A stretch of DNA of 5,416 nt, from NCBI GenBank assembly GCA_023398155.1, contig JAEWSV010000596.1, forward strand, positions 1 to 5,416. Reading direction: 5' to 3'. Position numbers and translations under genes: made by a program. This stretch comes from Spirochaetota bacterium. GTDB taxonomy: Bacteria; Spirochaetota; Spirochaetia; Treponematales; Breznakiellaceae. Positions within the stretch are counted from its first letter, which is position 1. Each line of letters starts with the position of its first letter. Under the pieces are notes generated by a model. It had not been told where the DNA came from. It searched no databases and saw only the letters and a list, made by a program, of their open reading frames with translations. Of this stretch, positions 1 through 4,187 are shown in pieces.

Positions 1-215
1 ATGCGCGACGCCGCGCGGTCGGCGATGCGGCGCTCCAATCGCGCTGAAAGCTGCTGTTCCGGTAAATCGAGCGGCGCGTCGGGAAAAATGAGGCGGTCGA
101 GTTCCGCGGGACGATTTACGGAGACGAGGCGCCCGCGGGCAGCGCCGAGAAAGGATTTCCCGACGACGCCGCACGCCTTGGCGTACGCGTATGCCCGCTC
201 TCCCGCTCCGGTCAC
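1..215 (-). CDS. V-type ATP synthase subunit C (AC39/NtpC-like), N-terminal fragment
   Basis: Partial gene that runs off the low end of the window; 71 complete codons are visible from a GTG start at 215-213. The start is supported by a GGGGAG ribosome site at 228-223, seven bases upstream, and by a gap of only one base after the previous stop. The protein opens MTGAGERAYAYAKACGVVGK and continues with a Leu/Arg-rich helical segment (AELDRLIFPDAPLDLPEQQL at about residues 38-57). The early YAYA-K-x6-KSFL pattern resembles the N-terminus of the AC39/subunit C family, the central-stalk piece that links the V1 rotor to the membrane ring, and matches spirochaete V-ATPase proteins as I remember them. 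It would act on the cytoplasmic face of the membrane in an H+- or Na+-coupled ATPase/synthase. The remaining ATPase genes would lie outside the window. The family call rests on a short N-terminus and is not certain. Confidence 0.72.
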   Translation of the reverse strand, partial: MTGAGERAYAYAKACGVVGKSFLGAARGRLVSVNRPAELDRLIFPDAPLDLPEQQLSARLERRIADRAASR

Positions 216-216
216 C

Positions 217-525
217 CTACCGCTCCCCGAAGAAAAGGTTTTCGACGAGACGGGTAAAGGATCCCCCGTCGGTCGGAGCTTTCTCAAGGGAGGCTCGGTA
301 CGCTTCCAGATCCTGACGGTATTCGTTCAGGACGGCCTCGGCCTCACGGCGGGCTTCTTCCTCCAGCTGAGCAACCCGCGCGGAATAGGCGGCGTCGTAG
401 ACGCTCCTCGCGGCGCGCTCGCGTTCGGCGACGCGACGATCCGCCTCGGCCTCGGCGTCCAGCGCGAGCGACGCGGCTTCGGACTCCACAGCCAGCAGAT
501 GATGAATAATGTCGCGGTCGTCCAT
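217..525 (-). CDS. Small coiled-coil protein, candidate V-ATPase peripheral-stalk subunit (G/H-like)
   Basis: Complete 102-residue gene with an ATG start and an AGGA site at 536-533, seven bases upstream. It begins 16 bases after the EIIA stop and ends one base before the GTG of the subunit C gene, so it is probably translationally coupled to the ATPase genes. Residues about 8-82 are dominated by Ala, Glu, Arg and Leu with heptad-like spacing and no Pro, which predicts one long helix or coiled coil. A Pro/Gly break follows at 84-88, then a short amphipathic tail (FTRLVENLFFGER). No signal peptide or membrane segment is seen. Size, composition and position fit the G/H (NtpF/AhaH-like) stalk subunit that pairs with subunit E in A/V-type ATPases. 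Coiled coils resemble each other by composition, so the function is inferred mainly from context; the reading frame itself is well supported. Confidence 0.8.
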   Translation of the reverse strand: MDDRDIIHHLLAVESEAASLALDAEAEADRRVAERERAARSVYDAAYSARVAQLEEEARREAEAVLNEYRQDLEAYRASLEKAPTDGGSFTRLVENLFFGER

Positions 526-541
526 CGGATAGTCCTGTTTG

Positions 542-1015
542 TCAGTCGAGGGCGATCAGTACGTCCTCGTATTTGCGGATGGTGGCGTGCGCCGACAGCG
601 CGTCATGTTGGCTGACGAGGTCGGTATAGAACTGCGGGTTATCCAAGAGCTCGGCCAGCCGCTTGAGCAGCCGAAGGTGCTTCTCCGAATCCCTCTGAGG
701 CGCGAGCATGAGGAAGAGCAGGTATACGGGCTCTCCGTCCAGTGCATCGTAATCGATACCCCGTTTGGATACCCCGAGAACGCCGTAGACCTTGTCTACG
801 GCGTTCGTCTTGCCGTGCGGGATCGCGATGCCTTTCTTGATGCCGGTCGACATCTTAGCTTCGCGGCTCCGCACGGATTCCAGTATTTCCTCGCGCGCGC
901 CGTTACCGGTAGCCTGGCAGAAGAGATCCACGAGCTCTTCGAAGGCCTCGTCCTTATCTTCGGCCTCAAGCCCCACCTTGATCAGGTCGGGCGGGAAGGT
1001 CTCGTGCAGCAACAT
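542..1015 (-). CDS. PTS EIIA type-2 domain protein (PtsN/EIIA-Ntr or fructose-like)
   Basis: Complete single-domain protein of 157 residues, the usual length for free-standing EIIA of the fructose/mannitol/Ntr family. The phosphoacceptor is His67 in GIAIPHGKTNAVDK, the typical G-x-A-x-PH active-site motif. A second family-conserved histidine is His113 in SEKHLRLLKRLAELL. In a full PTS this His takes phosphate from HPr and passes it to an EIIB. No EIIB, EIIC, HPr or enzyme I gene is in the window, so a regulatory role like that of PtsN is more likely than sugar uptake. That is inference, supported by the incomplete PTS known in several spirochaetes. A GAGGGG site lies at 1030-1025, nine bases before the ATG. 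The gene starts 20 bases after secG and ends 16 bases before the coiled-coil gene, so it is embedded in the secG/V-ATPase operon. It is cytoplasmic, with no membrane segment. Confidence 0.92.
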   Translation of the reverse strand: MLLHETFPPDLIKVGLEAEDKDEAFEELVDLFCQATGNGAREEILESVRSREAKMSTGIKKGIAIPHGKTNAVDKVYGVLGVSKRGIDYDALDGEPVYLLFLMLAPQRDSEKHLRLLKRLAELLDNPQFYTDLVSQHDALSAHATIRKYEDVLIALD

Positions 1016-1035
1016 CGCCGCGTGCCCCTCGCCCT

Positions 1036-1392
1036 TTATTCGGCCGGCTGCGCCGGAGCTTCGCCCGCATCGGCGGGGGCGGCCGGTTGTTCAGCCCACC
1101 ATTCGCTCTGAGCGCCCGTCGCGGCCTGCTTCGCGGCCGACTCGACCCCGGTATCGCCCGGAGTCCGGTTGACCAAGGCCAGCCCGAAGCTGGTGAGTAG
1201 GAACAACGTCCCCAGGATATAGGTCGTCCTGGTGAGTACGTTTCCCGAACGCGAGCCGAACGCGGAATTGCTTCCGCCGGCGAAAATACCGCCGAGACTG
1301 TCCCCTTCCTCGTTCTGGATCAGGACGATCAGGATGAGGAGGACGGAAACGATGACGAAGATTACCAGGAGCAGTATACCGATCAGACCCAT
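1036..1392 (-). CDS. secG: Preprotein translocase subunit SecG
   Basis: 118-residue protein with the SecG layout: a first membrane helix at residues 3-25 (GLIGILLLVIFVIVSVLLIL), a polar Gly/Ser-rich cytoplasmic loop (QNEEGDSLGGIFAGGSNSAFGSRSGN, about 26-51), and a second helix at about 56-74. The loop carries the family signature LIQ-(x)n-GG-IFAGGS-x3-FGS-R. SecG is the auxiliary subunit of the SecYEG channel and aids SecA-driven export across the inner membrane. An Ala/Pro/Glu-rich tail follows helix 2 (about residues 78-118) and is expected to be disordered. I chose the ATG at 1392 because the first helix begins right after it and a GGAG lies eight bases upstream (1404-1401). The frame stays open to a TTG at 1488, but that codon falls inside the promoter -35 box. 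tpiA-secG adjacency is common in bacteria. The gene heads a compact operon with EIIA and V-ATPase genes. Confidence 0.95.
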   Translation of the reverse strand: MGLIGILLLVIFVIVSVLLILIVLIQNEEGDSLGGIFAGGSNSAFGSRSGNVLTRTTYILGTLFLLTSFGLALVNRTPGDTGVESAAKQAATGAQSEWWAEQPAAPADAGEAPAQPAE

Positions 1393-1400
1393 ATGAGCGA

Positions 1401-1404
1401 CTCC
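1401..1404 (-). promoter_or_regulatory. secG ribosome binding site (decides start)
   Basis: Minus-strand GGAG eight bases before the ATG at 1392-1390. It supports the 118-residue SecG over a version 32 residues longer that would begin at a TTG (1488) with no such site and upstream of the predicted transcript start. Confidence 0.7.
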
Positions 1405-1434
1405 GTTCGAAAATCGTTGGCCCGCGAATAACTG

Positions 1435-1482
1435 AAGAAAACCGCGAACGCTATCGGCCATGATACCGAAGCGTCCGCGATT
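1435..1482 (-). terminator. Rho-independent terminator of tpiA
   Basis: Starting ten bases after the tpiA stop, the transcript can fold a 13-bp stem of 1482-1470 with 1452-1440, all pairs complementary when two G-U wobbles are allowed (1480/1442 and 1475/1447). After a one-base bulge (1453) the stem continues with a 4-bp extension, 1469-1466 with 1457-1454, closed by an 8-base loop (1465-1458). The core is GC-rich, and TTTTCTT follows at 1441-1435, overlapping the base of the stem. This is a standard intrinsic terminator architecture. Its left arm and loop also contain most of the secG promoter. Confidence 0.8.
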
Positions 1483-1488
1483 ATTCAA
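1460..1488 (-). promoter_or_regulatory. Sigma-70-type promoter for the secG operon
   Basis: Minus-strand TTGAAT (1488-1483, four of six matches to TTGACA), a 17-base spacer, then TATCAT (1465-1460, five of six matches to TATAAT). The predicted start point is near 1453, giving a leader of about 60 bases before the SecG ATG. It is the only good promoter seen upstream of the four-gene cluster. It is embedded in the tpiA terminator: the spacer is the left hairpin arm and the -10 is in the loop. Confidence 0.65.
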
Positions 1489-1492
1489 TAGC

Positions 1493-2242
1493 TCAGGAGA
1501 ACTTGGCGATCGGGACGAAAGTCTCGGCCTTGAGGGCCGCGCCGCCGACGAGGGCGCCGTCGATATTGGGTTTCGCCATGAGCTGAGCGGCGTTGTCCGC
1601 CTTCACCGAACCGCCGTACTGGATGCAGACGGCCTTGGCCGCCGCTTCTCCGTACAGCTTGGCGACGACTTTGCGCACGTAGGCATGGATCGCGTCGGCG
1701 TCCTCGGGAGTGGCGGTCTTGCCGGTACCGATGGCCCAGACGGGCTCATAGGCGATGGTCACTTTCTTGAACTCTTCCGCCGTTACGCCCTCCAAACCCT
1801 TTACGGTCTGACGCTCGCAGACGACCTCCGCCTTCCCCGCCTCGCGCTCTTCCAGGAGCTCTCCGACGCAGAGGATGACGTCCAGACCGTGCTTCAGCGC
1901 GAGCCGGACCTTCTTATTGATGAGCGCGTCGTCTTCTTTATAAACATGGCGCCGCTCGCTGTGGCCGAGGATGACGACCTTGACGCCGAGGTCGACGAGT
2001 TGCAGCACGGAGACCTCGCCGGTATGGGCGCCCTGCTCCTCGGCGGCCATATCCTGGGCTCCGAGAACGATATTGGTTCCGGCGACGATGGCGCCTACCG
2101 TCTCGAGGGAGGTGAACGAAGGGGCGACCAGATACTTGTGCTTGCCGTCCTTGAGCTGGGCGACCAGGGCTTTGGCGAGTTCGGCGGACTCGGCCCTCGT
2201 CTTGTGCATCTTCCAGTTGCCGGCGATGTAATACGTGCGCAT
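1493..2242 (-). CDS. tpiA: Triosephosphate isomerase
   Basis: Complete 249-residue TIM-barrel enzyme of normal bacterial length. It interconverts dihydroxyacetone phosphate and glyceraldehyde 3-phosphate in cytoplasmic glycolysis and gluconeogenesis. The signature residues are intact: Asn9 and catalytic Lys11 in AGNWKMHKT, electrophile His94 in ILGHSERR, catalytic base Glu166 in AYEPVWAIGTGKTAT with its mobile loop 6, and the phosphate-binding YGGSVK (209-214) and GALVGGAAL (229-237). The frame is open 14 codons further upstream to an ATG at 2284, but I chose the ATG at 2242. A strong GGGAGGA lies six bases before it, MRTYYIAGNWK is the expected family N-terminus, and the upstream ATG falls in the -10 box. 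Its own promoter (2311-2283) and a strong terminator (1482-1435) suggest a monocistronic unit, apart from read-through. No other glycolytic gene is in the window. Confidence 0.98.
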   Translation of the reverse strand: MRTYYIAGNWKMHKTRAESAELAKALVAQLKDGKHKYLVAPSFTSLETVGAIVAGTNIVLGAQDMAAEEQGAHTGEVSVLQLVDLGVKVVILGHSERRHVYKEDDALINKKVRLALKHGLDVILCVGELLEEREAGKAEVVCERQTVKGLEGVTAEEFKKVTIAYEPVWAIGTGKTATPEDADAIHAYVRKVVAKLYGEAAAKAVCIQYGGSVKADNAAQLMAKPNIDGALVGGAALKAETFVPIAKFS

Positions 2243-2248
2243 ATAGGA

Positions 2249-2255
2249 TCCTCCC
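2249..2255 (-). promoter_or_regulatory. tpiA ribosome binding site (decides start)
   Basis: Minus-strand GGGAGGA six bases before the ATG at 2242-2240, the best Shine-Dalgarno match in the window. It fixes the TPI start at MRTYYIAGNWK rather than at the upstream in-frame ATG. Confidence 0.85.
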
Positions 2256-2282
2256 GCGCTTCGATATGGTTTTATCGGCATC

Positions 2283-2311
2283 ATAGTACCGGTACGGGGA
2301 GGCGGTGTAAA
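2283..2311 (-). promoter_or_regulatory. Sigma-70-type promoter for tpiA
   Basis: Minus-strand TTTACA (2311-2306, five of six matches), a 17-base spacer, then TACTAT (2288-2283, four of six matches). The predicted start point is near 2276, giving a leader of about 34 bases. A 10-base perfect palindrome, GTACCGGTAC (2295-2286), overlaps the spacer/-10 junction and could be an operator or chance. Confidence 0.6.
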
Positions 2312-2320
2312 GGCGGGCGG

Positions 2321-2342
2321 AAGAACACCGGCAAGACCGGCG
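2321..2342 (-). terminator. Weak candidate terminator after the histidine kinase gene
   Basis: Five bases after the kinase stop, the transcript can form a 6-bp stem with one G-U pair, CGCCGG / CCGGTG around the loop TCTTG (2342-2326), followed by TTCTT (2325-2321). The stem is short and the T-run is broken, so it may terminate poorly or not at all. Confidence 0.3.
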
Positions 2343-2347
2343 GGACT

Positions 2348-4132
2348 TCAGGAGGGCGCGACAGGCAGGTAGAGGGAAAAGGTCGAGCCTTTCCCCGGTT
2401 CGCTCTCGACCTCGATGGCTCCGCCGAACGAACGGATCGCCGCGTAGACCGTCGCGAGTCCAAGCCCGGTACCCACCCCGTGCTTCTTCGTCGTGAAAAG
2501 AGGCTCGAAGAGATGCTTCCGTACCTCCTCCGACATGCCGCAGCCGGAATCGGAAACCCGAAGCGCGATGTAGGCCCCCTCCGATACGGCCAGGGCGGCC
2601 GCGGACGCGGCGCCGAGACTCGTCCGGGTCACCGAAACGCATACCGTGCCGGAGTTCGACATGGCATGGCCGGCGTTTACGAACAGATTGACGAGCGCGC
2701 GTTCCAGTCCCTCCGCCTTCGCGAAGGCCAAGAGCGGTTTCTCATCGAATTCGGTCTCCACGGTCAGGGTGGGATGCGGCCCGAAGTAGCTCCCGATGGC
2801 CCGCCTCGTCACGGCCTCGATGTCCGTCGGTTCAGGCGCGGTTTCTTCGGGATGAGCGAAGTCGAGGAGCTCGCGCGTCATCGTCGCCGCGGAGCGGAGC
2901 GCGTTCTCTATGCCTTTCACTATCTCCTTGCCGCGCCCGCAGAGCTCGCACTCCAACGTCAGGAGCGAGAGGTTGCCCTGGATGAGCATGAGGGCGTTGT
3001 TGAAATCATGGGCGGCTCCGGCGGCCAAGGCGGATACCGCCCGGAGTTTCTCCGCTTGGATGACCTGGGCTTCCAGTTTCCTGCGTGCCGTGCGATCGCG
3101 GATCAGGAGCAGGGAGCCCGCGAAGCCGCCCCGACCGTCGGACAAGGGCGCCCCGGAGATCACCACGTCCAGGGCGGATCCGTTTTTCTTTACGCGCCGC
3201 GTCTCGAGGTCCCGGTATGCCTCGGCCCTATCGCGTAAGGCTTCCACGAGGGCATCGGCTTCCTCCTGCTCGTGCGCCGGCACGATGGGCAGCTTCCTTC
3301 CCACGAGTTCGTCCCGCGGCCAGCCGAAGAGGCTCGTGAATGCCGGGTTCACGTACTCCACGAGCTCCCACGCGTTGAGAACCGCGACCGCATCCGCCGA
3401 GTGTTCGAAGAGCCTGCGAAAGCGCTCCTCCGAGGCTTGCGCCGCGTCCTTGAGCCGTTCGTTCATGTAGCTGAGGGAGCGGCTGTGCGCTTCGGTTTCC
3501 CATCGGTATAGGAGCAGGATCGGCAGGAGGCCCAAGAGAAGGCCGATCGTCGCGATCAAGGAGTGAAGTACCTGGCCCCTACCCATGGCGGCGAGGTCTT
3601 CTATCTGCAGGTCCGCGCAGGCAAGGTAGGAGCGGCCCCCCGGCGATTTCAGCGGGACGGCGACCGACCTGAACCTTGCCGAGCTATCCTCGTAATCGAC
3701 GAACACCGGCTCACCGGTCTCAAGCGCGCGGTGGAAAGCGCCGGGCGCGTCCGGATAATGAAGAAAGTACCTGCGTTCGCATTCCTCCGCCTCGCACGCG
3801 GTCGGAGAAGTGAAATAGAAAGCGCCGCCGGACCTGACGAGGGTATAGATCCATCTCATGCCGCTCGTCTTCGCGAACGCTTCCATCCGGGTCCGATTCC
3901 GTCGTTCTTCTTCATCGCCGATCGAATCGGCTTTCAAGGCGCGGTCGTGGAAATCATCGGCCAAGAGGAACGGAAGCGATGCCGCAGCGGAATAGAGCCG
4001 TCGATCCACGGCTTTCATCGTGATCTTCTTTCCCGCGCTGGTAGAGATGAAAGCTACGGAGAAGACGATCAGGACATACGTCATCGCGGCGATGGTGAAC
4101 ACCATACGCCTACGGATTAGACTTTTTCTCAT
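2348..4132 (-). CDS. Membrane-bound PAS sensor histidine kinase
   Basis: 594-residue two-component sensor. Order: basic N-terminus (MRKSLIRRR), membrane helix 1 (about 11-30), an extracytoplasmic sensing region (about 31-187, possibly Cache-like around RWIYTLVRSGGAFYFTSP), membrane helix 2 (about 188-209), a short coiled linker, a PAS domain (about 237-345), then the kinase core. The core has the H box with phosphoacceptor His375 in AAGAAHDFNNALMLIQGN, the N box (ALVNLFVNAGHAM, 479-491), G1 (SDSGCGM, 527-533), F box (FEPLFTTKK, 542-550) and G2 (GTGLGLA, 554-560). All catalytic motifs are intact. HDFNN-type H boxes are frequent in NtrB-like and hybrid kinases, but there is no receiver domain here and no response regulator in the window, so partner and signal are unknown. 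Cys113 and Cys118 lie in the sensing region and a CELC motif (395-398) in the dimerisation hairpin. The start is uncertain: GGAGG sits one base before this ATG; the next in-frame ATG is codon 10 (4105). Confidence 0.94.
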   Translation of the reverse strand: MRKSLIRRRMVFTIAAMTYVLIVFSVAFISTSAGKKITMKAVDRRLYSAAASLPFLLADDFHDRALKADSIGDEEERRNRTRMEAFAKTSGMRWIYTLVRSGGAFYFTSPTACEAEECERRYFLHYPDAPGAFHRALETGEPVFVDYEDSSARFRSVAVPLKSPGGRSYLACADLQIEDLAAMGRGQVLHSLIATIGLLLGLLPILLLYRWETEAHSRSLSYMNERLKDAAQASEERFRRLFEHSADAVAVLNAWELVEYVNPAFTSLFGWPRDELVGRKLPIVPAHEQEEADALVEALRDRAEAYRDLETRRVKKNGSALDVVISGAPLSDGRGGFAGSLLLIRDRTARRKLEAQVIQAEKLRAVSALAAGAAHDFNNALMLIQGNLSLLTLECELCGRGKEIVKGIENALRSAATMTRELLDFAHPEETAPEPTDIEAVTRRAIGSYFGPHPTLTVETEFDEKPLLAFAKAEGLERALVNLFVNAGHAMSNSGTVCVSVTRTSLGAASAAALAVSEGAYIALRVSDSGCGMSEEVRKHLFEPLFTTKKHGVGTGLGLATVYAAIRSFGGAIEVESEPGKGSTFSLYLPVAPS

Positions 4133-4133
4133 A

Positions 4134-4138
4134 CCTCC
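4134..4138 (-). promoter_or_regulatory. Misplaced Shine-Dalgarno at the histidine kinase start
   Basis: Minus-strand GGAGG ends one base before the first in-frame ATG (4132-4130), closer than the usual 5-9 bases. From ATG codon 10 (4105-4103) it is 28 bases away, too far. There is no in-frame ATG, GTG or TTG upstream of 4132 before a stop codon. The motif may not work as a ribosome site, because the predicted transcript starts at or inside it. Confidence 0.45.
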
Positions 4139-4140
4139 AA

Positions 4141-4169
4141 AGGATAGGCCGCACGCGGGACACGGTCAA
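4141..4169 (-). promoter_or_regulatory. Sigma-70-type promoter for the histidine kinase gene
   Basis: Minus-strand TTGACC (4169-4164, five of six matches), a 17-base spacer, then TATCCT (4146-4141, four of six matches), within the 55-base gap after the chemotaxis gene. Counting 7-9 bases from the -10 box places the start point at 4134-4132, i.e. at or just before the kinase ATG, so the mRNA would be leaderless or nearly so. Confidence 0.5.
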
Positions 4170-4187
4170 GGCGAGGACCCGTTCGTT

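Noticed and set aside
1..1172. Plus-strand open frames at 1-615, 539-1111 and 792-1172
   Set aside because: They lie opposite V-ATPase, coiled-coil, EIIA and SecG genes that have ribosome sites and family motifs; their translations are low-complexity Arg/Ala/Ser-rich sequence without domains.
1393..1488. A 32-residue N-terminal extension of SecG from the TTG at 1488
   Set aside because: The TTG is in the -35 box, the region codes the terminator hairpin, and SecG proteins normally start at the first membrane helix, where a GGAG-supported ATG exists.
2243..2284. A 14-residue N-terminal extension of TPI from the ATG at 2284
   Set aside because: That ATG falls within the predicted -10 box, and the ATG at 2242 has a far better ribosome site and the family N-terminus.
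1460..3238. A 592-codon plus-strand open frame running antisense across tpiA and the histidine kinase
   Set aside because: It overlaps two genes with complete catalytic motifs on the other strand, has no recognisable domain, and is a usual shadow of high-GC codon bias.
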